Source of the DNA: Stutzerimonas stutzeri
Lineage (GTDB): Bacteria; Pseudomonadota; Gammaproteobacteria; Pseudomonadales; Pseudomonadaceae
Reading direction: 5' to 3'
Assembly (NCBI GenBank): GCA_002339675.1
Contig: DDKB01000008.1
Location: 496,001 to 560,000 of the forward strand
Length of the DNA: 64,000 bases
The notes under the pieces were generated by a model, which was given only the letters and a program-made list of their open reading frames with translations, was not told where the DNA came from and ran no database searches. The translations under genes were made by a program, and so were the position numbers. Numbering within the stretch: position 1 is the first letter of the stretch; each line of letters begins with the position of its first letter. This document shows positions 50,087 to 59,411 of this stretch, piece by piece.

Positions 50087-51739
50087 ATGCTCAAAGGTAC
50101 GATGCAGCAGACCCCGCTGATGATCAGCGGCATTCTGACCCATGCCGCCCTCGCCCATGGCGACCGGGAAATCGTCTCGCGGCTGGTGGATGAACCTATC
50201 TGGCGCTACGACTACGCCGGGCTCGCCACACGCTCCGGCCAGGCAGCCGCCATGCTGCGAAGCCTGGGCGTGAAAGCTGGCGACATGGTGTCCTCCATGG
50301 CCTGGAACACGCATCGTCACTTCGAGCTGTTCTTTGCCGTACCCGGCATCGGCGCGGTGCTGCACACGGCCAACCCGCGGCTATCGGACGAGCAAATCAT
50401 CTACACCTTGAACCACGCCGGCAGTGGCGTGCTGCTGTTCGATCGCAGTTTTCTCGCCGTGGTCGAGCGAGTTCGGCCACGGCTTGAACATATCCACACT
50501 TTTATCATGCTGTCGGATGCCGAACGCACCGAGCCCGGGGACGTCGGCGCGCAAAGCTACGAAACGCTGATCGCTCGAGAAGCGCCCATCACGGATTGGC
50601 CCCAGTTCGATGAAAACGCCGGCGCCATGCTCTGCTATACGTCCGGCACCACCGGCAATCCGAAGGGCGTGGTCTACAGCCACCGCTCGGTCGTCCTGCA
50701 TGCCATGGCAGCCGGCCTCACCGGCGCCTTCGGCTTTTCGGCCTTCGATTGCATCATGCCGTGTTCCTCGCTCTACCACGCCACCGCTTGGGGCGTGCCG
50801 TTTACCGCCGCGATCAATGGCTGCAAGTTCGTCCTGCCGTGCGACAAGATGGACGGCGCCAGCCTGCAGGAACTGATCCAGACCGAGGGCGTTACCTTCT
50901 CCGGTGGCGTGCCGACCATCTGGACCATGTACCTCAATCACCTGGAGCGCACCGGCGAAGACACCGGCCAGCTCAAGTGCCTGGTCATCGCCGGCTCGGC
51001 GGTACCCAGAGCGCTGGCGGAGAAATTCGAGACGAAATACGGCGTCAGCGTCCGCCAGCTCTGGGGCATGACCGAAACCAGCCCGCTCGGAGTGGTCGCC
51101 ACCCCGACGCCCAAACTCGCCGCCATGGGCGAAGCGGCCACCAACGAGGCCATCTGGACGCGCCAGGGCCGCCTGCAGTTCGGCATCGAGCTGAAGATCG
51201 TCGACGAAGCGGGCAATGAGCTGCCGCACGACGGGATCAGCTCCGGCGCCTTGCTGGTGCGCGGCCCCTGGACGGTAGAACGTTATTTCCGCAGCGAAAC
51301 CACGGCGCTGGACGCTGACGGCTGGTTCGACACCGGCGACATCGCGACCCTCGACCCCAACGGCTACATGCGCATCACTGACCGCAGCAAGGACGTGATC
51401 AAGTCGGGCGGCGAGTGGATCAGCTCCATCGACATCGAAAACATCGCCGTGGCCTGCCCCGGCGTGCGGATCGCCGCCGTGGTCGGCGTGACGCACGAAA
51501 AATGGGAAGAGCGCCCGATCCTGATCATTGAGCCCCACGACGACACCGAAATCTGCATCGAAACCGTGCTCGCCTTTCTCGAGCCACAGATCGTCAAATG
51601 GTGGATGCCCGACGCCGTCATCATCGACAGCGTCCCGCTGACCGCGACCGGCAAGATCGACAAGAAAACCCTGCGCGACCGCTATCGCAACCATTTGATC
51701 GAGCTGGAGGAAAGCGCAGCGGACGCGGCGAGCCTGTAG
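50087..51739 (+). CDS. AMP-forming acyl-CoA synthetase (medium/long chain, AlkK-like)
   Basis: A 550-residue adenylating ligase. The P-loop YTSGTTGNPKGVVYSH, LYHATAWGVPF, WGMTETSPLG, GWFDTGDIATLDPNGYMRI, DRSKDVIKSGGEWIS and the catalytic Lys in TGKIDKKTLRD are all present. The ATG at 50087 (MLKGTMQQTPLMISG) has AAGGA upstream; the frame reads open 56 codons before it but is not coding-like. It resembles AlkK-type fatty-acyl ligases, and in this locus it may activate a branched or short acid. Confidence 0.9.
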   Translation: MLKGTMQQTPLMISGILTHAALAHGDREIVSRLVDEPIWRYDYAGLATRSGQAAAMLRSLGVKAGDMVSSMAWNTHRHFELFFAVPGIGAVLHTANPRLSDEQIIYTLNHAGSGVLLFDRSFLAVVERVRPRLEHIHTFIMLSDAERTEPGDVGAQSYETLIAREAPITDWPQFDENAGAMLCYTSGTTGNPKGVVYSHRSVVLHAMAAGLTGAFGFSAFDCIMPCSSLYHATAWGVPFTAAINGCKFVLPCDKMDGASLQELIQTEGVTFSGGVPTIWTMYLNHLERTGEDTGQLKCLVIAGSAVPRALAEKFETKYGVSVRQLWGMTETSPLGVVATPTPKLAAMGEAATNEAIWTRQGRLQFGIELKIVDEAGNELPHDGISSGALLVRGPWTVERYFRSETTALDADGWFDTGDIATLDPNGYMRITDRSKDVIKSGGEWISSIDIENIAVACPGVRIAAVVGVTHEKWEERPILIIEPHDDTEICIETVLAFLEPQIVKWWMPDAVIIDSVPLTATGKIDKKTLRDRYRNHLIELEESAADAASL

Positions 51740-51763
51740 CGCGGCAGACCCTCGGGGCGCGCC

Positions 51764-51892
51764 GTAGGGTGGGCTTCGGCCCACCGTTCTCACCCGACCG
51801 ACCGAGCGTAGCGGGCCACACCGTTTCGCGGATTCCCCCGCTTTCTCCGGCGAGCTAGCGGACGACCTGTAGGCTGGGCCTAGGCCCACCGT
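51764..51892. repeat. Two GTAGGGTGGGC palindromes in a 344-base gap
   Basis: The gap 51740-52083 holds GTAGGGTGGGC-TTCG-GCCCACC at 51764-51785 (perfect 7-bp stem) and TAGGCTGGGCC-TA-GGCCCACC at 51870-51890. These are members of the intergenic palindrome also seen at about 16750. No gene is seen, and the CoA-transferase promoter presumably lies in the last 150 bases. Confidence 0.65.
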
Positions 51893-52083
51893 CTTGCCTA
51901 TACAAGGGATCTGACGAACCGCGTCGTTTCACGGGCTCACCGCGTCATCTCCGTGCGCATCCATGAACCCGACCATTAACGGCCCATAACACGCCTGACC
52001 GATCACAGCCGCCCGCGCCGGAACCACACCGATGCCTGCACCTACGGGCGCAATGGACCCCATCACCAACAGGAACGCGCCTT

Positions 52084-53163
52084 ATGTCGACTGCCACCGC
52101 CACCCCTCGCCAAGGTCCGCTGCTCGGTCTTCGAGTACTGGAGTTCGCCAGCATCGGGCCCGGCCCACACTGCGCAATGCTGCTGGCCGACCTCGGCGCC
52201 GAGGTGATTCGCATCGAGCGCGAAGGCGGCAATGGCTGGCCCAACCCGGTGGTTGATCGCGGTCGCAAGCGGCTGACGCTGGATATCCGCACCGAAGCCG
52301 GACGCGAGCGCTGCCTTGCCCTGGCGGAAGGCGCCGACGTGCTCATCGAAGGCATGCGGCCCGGTGTGATGGAACGCCTCGGACTCGGCCCGGAACAGGT
52401 CCATGCGCGTAACCCACGGCTGGTCTATGGCCGTATGACCGGCTGGGGCCAGACCGGGCCTTTGGCCCAGAGTGCCGGCCACGACATCAACTACATCGCG
52501 CTGACCGGCGCCCTGGCGGCCATCGGTGGACGCGAAGGCCCGGCGATCCCGCCGCTCAACCTGGTCGGCGACTTCGGCGGTGGCTCGCTGTATCTGGCGT
52601 TCGGCATCATGGCTGCACTCTGGGAACGGGAGCGATCGGGCCAGGGACAAGTGGTCGACGCCGCCATCGTCGACGGCGTGTCGTCGATGATGACCTTCTT
52701 CGCCGGGCTGCTGCCCAGTGGCGCCATCTCGCTGGAGCGCGACCGCAACCTGCTCGCCGGTGCCGCCCCGCATTACCGCTGCTACACCTGCGCCGACGGC
52801 CGTGACATCGCCATCGGGCCACTGGAGCCGCAGTTCCTGGCCGAACTGATGCAGCGGATCGGCGCCACGGAGAGCCTGCTCCAAGGTTGCGCCAATCCTG
52901 ATCATTGGCAGGAACAGAGCGAACAGCTCACTACCCTCTTCGCCAGCCGTACCCAGGCCGACTGGTGCGCGCTGCTCGAAGGCACCGACGCCTGCTTCGC
53001 CCCGGTGCTGACCCTGGAAGAAGCCGCGCAGCACCCGCACATGCAACAACGCGGCGTGTATCGCGACATCGACGGCGTCCTCCACGCTGCACCCGCGCCA
53101 CGTTTTTCGAGAACGCCAGGGACGATAAAAGGGTCGGAACAAGCGAGTGGCTGGGATAGGTAA
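52084..53163 (+). CDS. Class III CoA-transferase (CaiB/BaiF, alpha-methylacyl-CoA racemase type)
   Basis: A 359-residue family III enzyme. The nucleophilic Asp is in GHDINYIALTGAL, with LLADLGAEVIRIE near the start and GRDIAIGPLEPQF later. The GHDxNY form and length point to alpha-methylacyl-CoA racemase, which inverts 2-methyl branched acyl-CoA, but CoA transfer is also possible. Context (branched acyl-CoA catabolism) supports racemase. The ending is Ser/Gly-rich. Confidence 0.9.
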   Translation: MSTATATPRQGPLLGLRVLEFASIGPGPHCAMLLADLGAEVIRIEREGGNGWPNPVVDRGRKRLTLDIRTEAGRERCLALAEGADVLIEGMRPGVMERLGLGPEQVHARNPRLVYGRMTGWGQTGPLAQSAGHDINYIALTGALAAIGGREGPAIPPLNLVGDFGGGSLYLAFGIMAALWERERSGQGQVVDAAIVDGVSSMMTFFAGLLPSGAISLERDRNLLAGAAPHYRCYTCADGRDIAIGPLEPQFLAELMQRIGATESLLQGCANPDHWQEQSEQLTTLFASRTQADWCALLEGTDACFAPVLTLEEAAQHPHMQQRGVYRDIDGVLHAAPAPRFSRTPGTIKGSEQASGWDR

Positions 53164-53348
53164 GGCATGAAATGGAGGGTCTATACGCCTGCAACGCGAC
53201 GGGGCGGATTTGGGGGTAGAGCGCGTTCGTCCAACCGCCCTGGAGAGGTCCTCGGGCAATCCCCTTGCGACACAGGCCCGCTATCTCTGCTCCGTTATAG
53301 TATTCAATGCGCGACGCTTACCGCCCACCAGACAATCAAGGATCGATT

Positions 53349-53735
53349 ATGTCTGCCATCCCCAAGCAGTTAACCTGCCTGCACGCTGCCTTTTCTATGG
53401 CTCTACGTCTCTCCCCACCGGCTTTCGCTGAAGCCTGCGTAGGCGCACCGTGCCTGCTAAAGGCTCGAGATATTGGCGAGGGGCTTATCTCTACTGCATT
53501 CGTTACCGTCGGGCTACCGTTGATGAGCAGCCACCAGACGAATGAATCGTCCAGCAGTGGTTGGACGGGATCCGCCGCGGCCATCGTCGACGATGCCGCT
53601 GTGGTTGTGGCTAGCCAGGGAGAAATCAAAGGCCCCTATTTCGAATCGGCGAGACTTCGGTACGAGGTACAGGGGGATCCTGCATCGCTCTTAGGTAACG
53701 TGGAGTTCGCGGCGATGCTGCTGGCCAATCGGTGA
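53349..53735 (+). CDS. DUF2388-like small exported protein
   Basis: A 128-residue protein that matches the pattern of the Pseudomonas DUF2388 family: a weak signal region ending PPAFAEA, then variable sequence, AAAIVDDAAVVVASQGEIKGPYFESARL and a late A/L-rich helix. Function of the family is unknown. GC is lower than neighbours, and the start at 53349 (GATTATG) has no good ribosome site; an earlier ATG at 53307 is possible. It stands alone and convergent to the ACAD gene. Confidence 0.6.
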   Translation: MSAIPKQLTCLHAAFSMALRLSPPAFAEACVGAPCLLKARDIGEGLISTAFVTVGLPLMSSHQTNESSSSGWTGSAAAIVDDAAVVVASQGEIKGPYFESARLRYEVQGDPASLLGNVEFAAMLLANR

Positions 53736-53814
53736 TTAACACCAAACCGCTGAGACATCGACCGTACAGCGATTCCGTAGGTCGAATGGCGCGCCATCCA
53801 TAAACCATGCGACG

Positions 53815-53862
53815 GGCGGTTTAACGGTGGAAAGGTGAAGCGTGATCCGCCGTTAAACCGCC
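53815..53862. terminator. Long hairpin between convergent genes
   Basis: A perfect 13-bp inverted repeat, GGCGGTTTAACGG / CCGTTAAACCGCC, separated by 22 bases, sits between the DUF2388 gene and the convergent acyl-CoA dehydrogenase. It probably ends transcription in both directions, or is another intergenic palindrome. Confidence 0.5.
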
Positions 53863-53983
53863 TTGCCCGCGATCAAACGGCAGGTATCGTTTTTCAGGCC
53901 GATACGTAGCGGCGATGCGACCTTCCCCGGTTTATCGATGAAGAGTGACCTACCCTACGATTAGCCAGGGGTAAGCGCACACC

Positions 53984-55117
53984 TCATTCCCCCAAATTAC
54001 GCGCGATCACCAACCGCTGGATATCGCTGGTGCCTTCGTAGATCTGGCACACCCGCACGTCGCGATAGATGCGCTCCACCGGGAAGTCCTGCAGATAGCC
54101 GTACCCCCCCAGCGTCTGGATGGCCGCCGAGCAGACCTTCTCAGCCATTTCCGAGGCGAACAGCTTGGCCATGGAGGCTTCGACCAGCGCCGGTTGGCCG
54201 GCTTCGCGCAGCGCGGCGGCGTGCAGCACCATCTGCCGGGCCACGGCGATCTGCGTGGCCATGTCGGCCAGGCGGAAGGCAACGGCCTGGTGTTCGGTGA
54301 GCGCCTTGCCGAAGGCTTCACGTTCGCGGGCGTAGTCGCGGGCGGCTTCGAACGCCGCGCGGGCCATGCCGGCCGCTTGAGCAGCAATGCCGATACGGCC
54401 GCCTTCCAGATTGGCCAGGGCGATGCGGTAGCCCTCGCCCTCCTCGCCCAGGCGCTGGGATTCATGCACGCGCATGTCCTCGAACGCCAGTTGGCAAGTG
54501 TCCGAGGCGTGCTGGCCAAGCTTGTCCTCGACGCGTACCACCTGATAGCCGGGCGTGTCGGTGGGCACGATAAAGGCGCTGATGCCGCGCTTGCCGGCGT
54601 CCGGGTCGGTGACGGCGAAGACGATTACCGTGCCGGCGTGCTGGCCCGAGGTGATGAACTGCTTGGCGCCGTTGAGTACATAGCCGTCACCGTCACGCCG
54701 CGCACGGGTGCGCAGGCTGCTGGCATCGGAGCCCGCATGCGGCTCGGTCAGGGCAAAAGCGCCGATCTGCGCACCACTGGCCAGCGGTGTCAGGTAGCGC
54801 TGCTTCTGTTCCTCGCTGCCGAAGCGCAGGATCGGCACGCACCCGACCGAGTTGTGCACGCTCATGATGGTCGAGCAGGCGCCATCACCCGCAGCGATCT
54901 CTTCGAGCGCCAGCGCATAGGCGATATAGCCGGTCTCGCTGCCGCCCCACTGCTCCGGGCAAAGCATGCCGAAAAAGCCGAGTTCCGCCATCTCGGCAAT
55001 CGCCTCGGCCGGGTAGCGATGTTCGCGGTCCCAATCGGCGGCAAAGGGCTTGAGGCGTTCCTGAGCGAACTGCCGGGCCATGTCGCGAATGCTGGTTTGA
55101 TCTTCGTTGAGCAGCAT
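53984..55117 (-). CDS. Acyl-CoA dehydrogenase
   Basis: A 377-residue FAD enzyme with AFALTEPHAGSDAS, LGQHASDTCQLAFEDM, GGYGYLQDFPVERIYRDVRV and the catalytic Glu in YEGTSDIQRLV. It is first-cousin to the gene at 48734 but on the other strand. It follows a thiolase and an SDR in the same direction (order SDR, thiolase, ACAD), suggesting a beta-oxidation-like set, possibly for 2-methyl-branched acyl-CoA (isoleucine). Confidence 0.93.
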   Translation of the reverse strand: MLLNEDQTSIRDMARQFAQERLKPFAADWDREHRYPAEAIAEMAELGFFGMLCPEQWGGSETGYIAYALALEEIAAGDGACSTIMSVHNSVGCVPILRFGSEEQKQRYLTPLASGAQIGAFALTEPHAGSDASSLRTRARRDGDGYVLNGAKQFITSGQHAGTVIVFAVTDPDAGKRGISAFIVPTDTPGYQVVRVEDKLGQHASDTCQLAFEDMRVHESQRLGEEGEGYRIALANLEGGRIGIAAQAAGMARAAFEAARDYAREREAFGKALTEHQAVAFRLADMATQIAVARQMVLHAAALREAGQPALVEASMAKLFASEMAEKVCSAAIQTLGGYGYLQDFPVERIYRDVRVCQIYEGTSDIQRLVIARNLGE

Positions 55118-55126
55118 GGCGAGTCC

Positions 55127-56317
55127 TCAGTCGAGCAGTTCGACGGCCATGGCGGTCGCTTCGCCACCACCGATGCAGATGGCCGCGATGCCCTTGCGCA
55201 GGCCGCGGTCGCGCAGTGCGGCAATCAAGGTCACCAGAATCCGCGCGCCGGACGCACCGATTGGGTGGCCCAGGGCGCAGGCGCCGCCATTGACATTGAC
55301 CTTGGCCTGATCGAGCCCTAGCTCGCGCATGGTGACCATGCTGACCACCGCAAACGCCTCGTTAATCTCGAACAGATCGACCTCGTCGAGACTCCAGCCG
55401 GTGCGCTCCAATAGCTTGTGGATGGCCCCGATAGGTGCGGTCGGGAACAGACTGGGCGCGTCGGCGAATACCGCATGGCCATGAATCACGGCCTGGGGTT
55501 TCAGCCCGAGTTGCTCGGCATGGGAACGCCGCGTCAACAGCAGTGCTGCGGCACCGTCGGAAATCGAACTGGAGTTGGCAGCCGTCACAGTGCCGCCTTC
55601 ACGGAACGCCGGCTTGAGCGAGGGGATCTTCTCCGGCATCGCCTTCGGTGGCTGTTCATCGTCACGCACGGTGCGCTGCTCGCGGCCCTGGGTGACCTCC
55701 AGCGGGACGATTTCGCTGGCGAAGCGGCCACTGGAAATGGCATCACGCGCACGCTGCAGCGAGGTCAAGGCATAGGCATCCTGTTCCTCACGGCTGAAGC
55801 CATGATTCTGTGCGCAATCCTCGGCAAAGGTGCCCATCAGGCGGCCCTTTTCATAGGCGTCTTCAAGGCCGTCGAGGAACATGTGGTCAAGCACCTTGCC
55901 GTGGCCCATGCGATAGCCGCCACGGGCTTTTTCCAGCAAATAAGGCGCGTTGGACATGCTTTCCATGCCGCCGGCGACGACCAGATCGACACTGCCGGCG
56001 CGCAGCGCATCGTGGGCAAGGATGGCCGCCTGCATGCCTGAGCCGCACATCTTGTTCAGCGTGGTGGACGCGGTCGCCTTGCCCAGCCCCGCGCCGAGTG
56101 CCGCCTGACGGGCCGGCGCCTGGCCGAGGCCGGCCGGCAGCACGCAGCCCATCAGCACTTCCTGCACCTGTTCGGCGGCGACACCGCTGCGCTCCACCGC
56201 CGCGCGAATCGCTACGGCCCCCAGCTCCGGCGCACTGAGGCTTTTCAAATCACCCTGGAAGCCGCCCATGGGGGTGCGGGCCGAGCCCAGAATCACGATT
56301 GGATCGTTGTTCATCAT
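55127..56317 (-). CDS. Acetyl-CoA acetyltransferase (thiolase)
   Basis: A 396-residue thiolase. The acylated Cys is in LNKMCGSGMQAAI, GGMESMSNAPYLL marks the CoA loop, and NVNGGACALGHPIGASGAR and AAICIGGGEATAM hold the His and second Cys. Degradative thiolases of this form cleave acetoacetyl- or 2-methylacetoacetyl-CoA. The start is one of two tandem ATGs. It is 12 bases from the SDR upstream and 9 bases from the ACAD downstream, all one operon. Confidence 0.94.
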   Translation of the reverse strand: MMNNDPIVILGSARTPMGGFQGDLKSLSAPELGAVAIRAAVERSGVAAEQVQEVLMGCVLPAGLGQAPARQAALGAGLGKATASTTLNKMCGSGMQAAILAHDALRAGSVDLVVAGGMESMSNAPYLLEKARGGYRMGHGKVLDHMFLDGLEDAYEKGRLMGTFAEDCAQNHGFSREEQDAYALTSLQRARDAISSGRFASEIVPLEVTQGREQRTVRDDEQPPKAMPEKIPSLKPAFREGGTVTAANSSSISDGAAALLLTRRSHAEQLGLKPQAVIHGHAVFADAPSLFPTAPIGAIHKLLERTGWSLDEVDLFEINEAFAVVSMVTMRELGLDQAKVNVNGGACALGHPIGASGARILVTLIAALRDRGLRKGIAAICIGGGEATAMAVELLD

Positions 56318-56328
56318 CTGTCTCCCGA

Positions 56329-57096
56329 TTATTTGGCGGCCATGCGCAGCGCGCCGTCGAGGCGGATCACTTCGCCATTGAGCATGTCGTTCTCGGCGAT
56401 ATGGCGGACCAGCGCCGCGTATTCACTGGCGCGGCCCAGACGTGGCGGGAACGGCACACCTGCGGCCAGCGAGTCGCGGACCTCTTGGGTCATGCCAGCC
56501 ATCATCGGCGTCTCGAACACACCCGGGGCGATAGTCATGACGCGGATACCGTGGCGTGCCAGTTCACGCGCCGCCGGTAGCGTCATGGCCACCACGCCGC
56601 CCTTGGAGGCGGCATAGGCCGCCTGGCCGATCTGCCCGTCGTACGCGGCGATAGAAGCCGTATTGATGATCACGCCGCGATTGCCCTGGGCATCCGGCTC
56701 GCCACGGGCGATGGCTTCGGCAGCCAGACGCAGCATGTTGAAGCTGCCGATCAGGTTGAGGTTGATGACCTTGCTGAAGCTGGCCAGGCCGTGCGGGCCC
56801 TGGCGGCCGAGGATCTTTTCGCCACTGGCGACGCCCGCGCAGTTGACCAGCCCGTGCAGGCCACCGAAATACTCGACCGCGGCGTTGACTGCCGCTTGTG
56901 CTGCCGCTTCGTCGCATACATTGGTGACCACGGCGTGCGCGTTAGCACCCAGCGCCTCGCTGCGTTCGCTGAGCAGCTCGGCATTGATATCGGCGAGCAC
57001 GACCTTTGCACCCGCGGCGACCAAGGTTTCGGCAGCGGCCGCGCCCAGGCCGGATGCGCCACCGGTGATCAGGAAAATCTTGTCTTGAATGTTCAC
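56329..57096 (-). CDS. 3-hydroxyacyl-CoA dehydrogenase (SDR, HSD17B10-like)
   Basis: A 255-residue SDR: LITGGASGLGAAAAETL, NCAGVASGEKI, the catalytic Ser in NTASIAAYDGQIGQAAYAASKGGV and the SDR10-like tail (ARHGIRVMTIAPGVFETPM). Enzymes of this type oxidise 2-methyl-3-hydroxybutyryl-CoA in isoleucine breakdown. It is first gene of the SDR-thiolase-ACAD operon. Confidence 0.9.
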   Translation of the reverse strand: MNIQDKIFLITGGASGLGAAAAETLVAAGAKVVLADINAELLSERSEALGANAHAVVTNVCDEAAAQAAVNAAVEYFGGLHGLVNCAGVASGEKILGRQGPHGLASFSKVINLNLIGSFNMLRLAAEAIARGEPDAQGNRGVIINTASIAAYDGQIGQAAYAASKGGVVAMTLPAARELARHGIRVMTIAPGVFETPMMAGMTQEVRDSLAAGVPFPPRLGRASEYAALVRHIAENDMLNGEVIRLDGALRMAAK

Positions 57097-57280
57097 TGGA
57101 CGACCTCACGAAGACTTGAAGGGCGCTACGGCTGAAGGCGCCCGCCCTATTGAGCTCATCTTCATCAGACCGACAGGTGGGAACAATGGTCGTTGCGGGC
57201 AACGTGGGTGACTGTTTTGGCCAAATTGGTGGGTGTGGGAGCTAGCCGGTGCGCGTGGTCGGGTTACTGGGTCAACTCCG

Positions 57281-57323
57281 CCTTCCCCCTCACCCCAGCC
57301 CTCTCCCCGGCGGGGCGAGGGGG
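57281..57323. repeat. CCCTCACCC palindromic repeat in a 312-base gap
   Basis: CCTTCCCCCTCACCCCAGCC followed by CTCTCCCCGGCGGGGCGAGGGGG is a second copy of the repeat at 33465. The gap 57097-57408 also should hold the promoter for the SDR-thiolase-ACAD operon at its left end. No gene is seen. Confidence 0.6.
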
Positions 57324-57408
57324 CAGATCGGCGTTGTGGTTGCGCGCGTGGTGAGCCGGGCTGCGTTGGCTGGTGCCGTTCAGCGAGTCGCCTGCGCTAG
57401 CCACGCAG

Positions 57409-58446
57409 CTAGGGCAATTCGACTTGTTCATCCCCACGCAAGATCAACCCGCGGTACTGGCCCGGGTTGGTCCCGGTCCATTTGCGGAAGGCCTTATAGA
57501 ACGAGCTGACGTCGGCGAAGCCGAGCCGTTCGGCGATGTCGGCATAGGTGACCGTGGCGTCCGCCAGCCAGAGCGTGGCCATTTCCTGACGGATCTGGTC
57601 CTTGATCGCCTGGTAGGGCTGCCCGGCTTCGGCCAGCCGCCGGCGCAGAGTCGACGGGGAAACGCAGAGGGACTGGGCCATTCGCTCGCTGGTCGGCCAC
57701 TGCTCGGCAGGCAACTCGCGCAGCTGCTTCTTGATCTGGCTGGGCAGGCTGGTCGGATCACGGTAGCGGACGAGGATGTTGGCCGGCGCCTGGGCCAGGA
57801 AACCGTGCAGCTCCTGCTCGCTGCGGCGCACAGGCAGGTCGAGGAGTTCGGCGGCGAAAATGATGCGCGTGCGGGGCCGGGCGAAGCGCAGGTTGCGCGA
57901 GAACATGACGCGATAATCGTCGGTATAGGCCGGCGCTTCGCAGCGCAATTCGACAGCCAGCAGCGGGATGCGGCGGCCTACCAGCCAGCAGGCCAGGCCG
58001 TGTAGCAACATCCAGAACGTGAAGTAGCCAAAGGCCCGCAGCGGAAGCGCACTGCTCTCCTGGAGCACGATTTCCGCCAGGCTTTCGCTACGCGACAGCT
58101 CGCCCCGAAAGCCCTCGAACGTCAGCCCGAAGAAGTCCAGCGCCACGCGCATGGCGCTGTCGAGCGTCGGCTGGGCCATTGCAGCACGACAGACGAAAGC
58201 GAAACTGCCGACGCGCAGGCGCCGTGGGTCCATGCCGAAGAACTCATCGTCGAAGTGACGCGCCAGACGTCTCCAGAGTTTGCTGAACTCGGCCACGTCG
58301 ATGCGGGCGTCGGGATCAGACAGATCCACCGGCGGCAGCCCGAGCCGCTGCATCAGCAGCTCGGGCGGCAGCGTAGGCGAGACAAACCCCAGCAGTGCTT
58401 CCTCAACCAGCCGAACGGAGATGGTGCCCTTGCCGTCGCGGTTCAT
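57409..58446 (-). CDS. AraC-family regulator with AraC-type N-terminal binding domain
   Basis: A 345-residue regulator. An N-terminal ligand-binding domain (about 1-220) of the OruR/arabinose-binding type has RVGSFAFVCRAAMAQPTLDSAMRV. The C-terminal double HTH (about 240-340) reads MAQSLCVSPSTLRRRLAEAG, then YADIAERLGFADVSSFYKAFRKWTG in parts. It overlaps the LysR gene upstream by four bases, so it is coupled to it. It may control the adjacent beta-oxidation operon; the ligand is unknown. Confidence 0.9.
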   Translation of the reverse strand: MNRDGKGTISVRLVEEALLGFVSPTLPPELLMQRLGLPPVDLSDPDARIDVAEFSKLWRRLARHFDDEFFGMDPRRLRVGSFAFVCRAAMAQPTLDSAMRVALDFFGLTFEGFRGELSRSESLAEIVLQESSALPLRAFGYFTFWMLLHGLACWLVGRRIPLLAVELRCEAPAYTDDYRVMFSRNLRFARPRTRIIFAAELLDLPVRRSEQELHGFLAQAPANILVRYRDPTSLPSQIKKQLRELPAEQWPTSERMAQSLCVSPSTLRRRLAEAGQPYQAIKDQIRQEMATLWLADATVTYADIAERLGFADVSSFYKAFRKWTGTNPGQYRGLILRGDEQVELP

Positions 58447-59351
58447 GCGCGCCCCATCATCACGTCGTGGCTGTTGGCGGCCACGTCACGCAGGAAATCC
58501 CAGCAGACGCGCATCCGTGCCAAGTCTTTGTTCTCGACCGGCATCAGCATCCAGAAGGTCCGGGTGAACTCGATCTCGTCGACCAGCACCTCCTTCAGGC
58601 GCGGCTCCTGGCGAGCCGAAAACGCCGGCAGGATTGCCAGCCCAGCGCTAGCGGCGACCGCTTCCTGCTGGGCCACGATGCTGGTGCTGCGCAGCGAATG
58701 CTGGCGCGGGCGGACGATCTCGTCGAGGTAGAACAGCTCTTTGCTGTAGAGCAGGTCCTCGATGTAGCTGACGAACACATGACCGCCGAGGTCTTCGCGG
58801 CTGCGGATCGGCGGATGCTCTGCCAGGTAGGCTTCGGACGCGTAGAGCCGCAGCACGTAGTCGGTCAGCTTGGTGATCACATAGGGGCCGCGCTCGGGGC
58901 GCTCGAGCGTGATGACGATGTCCGCTTCATGACGGGCCAGGCGTACCGAGCGCGGCACGGCCAGCAGGTCGACGCCCAGATGCGGGTAGTCGCGCGTCAG
59001 GTGTGCCAGCTGGCCGGCAAGCATGACGGTGCCGTAACCCTCGGTGGCGCCGATGCGCACCTGACCGGAGAGCTTGTCGGCGGTCAGGCTGGGCTGCTCG
59101 ATGGAGGCGATGGCGCTTTCCATGGCCTCGGCCTGTGCTAGCAGTTCGCGCCCGGCTTCGGACAAGCGATAGCCCGCCTTGGCGCGAATGAACAGCTGCC
59201 GATCCAACGATTTCTCCAGCGCCTGGACGCGGCGGGCGACGGTGGTATGGTCCACGGCCAGGCGCCGTGCAGCGATGGTCAGTTTGCCGGCTCGCGACAG
59301 CTCAAGAAAGAAACGCAGGTTGTCCCAGTCCACGACAGGCTCCAGCTCCAT
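58443..59351 (-). CDS. LysR-family regulator
   Basis: A 302-residue LTTR. The N-terminal winged helix (LRFFLELSRAGKLTIAARRL, then DHTTVARRVQALEKSL) is typical of the GntC/AaeR-like group that has His-Thr-Thr in the recognition helix. The effector domain follows. It is divergent from the enoyl-CoA hydratase gene with 159 bases between, the standard arrangement for control of its neighbour and itself. The four-base overlap with the AraC gene downstream is uncommon. Confidence 0.9.
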   Translation of the reverse strand: MELEPVVDWDNLRFFLELSRAGKLTIAARRLAVDHTTVARRVQALEKSLDRQLFIRAKAGYRLSEAGRELLAQAEAMESAIASIEQPSLTADKLSGQVRIGATEGYGTVMLAGQLAHLTRDYPHLGVDLLAVPRSVRLARHEADIVITLERPERGPYVITKLTDYVLRLYASEAYLAEHPPIRSREDLGGHVFVSYIEDLLYSKELFYLDEIVRPRQHSLRSTSIVAQQEAVAASAGLAILPAFSARQEPRLKEVLVDEIEFTRTFWMLMPVENKDLARMRVCWDFLRDVAANSHDVMMGRA

Positions 59352-59390
59352 TCGGGTAACGGCGGGGTCTCAGGTGGCTCCGCTGTGCAA

Positions 59391-59411
59391 AAACACAGAA
59401 TACCTGTGCAT
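59391..59411. promoter_or_regulatory. LysR operator candidate
   Basis: CACAG-AATAC-CTGTG (59394-59408) is a dyad in the divergent space between LysR and the enoyl-CoA hydratase. The surrounding GTGCAAAAACAC...GTGCATTTCGCAC is rich in GTGC/GCAC half-sites. The spacing is compatible with a LTTR site. Confidence 0.35.
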
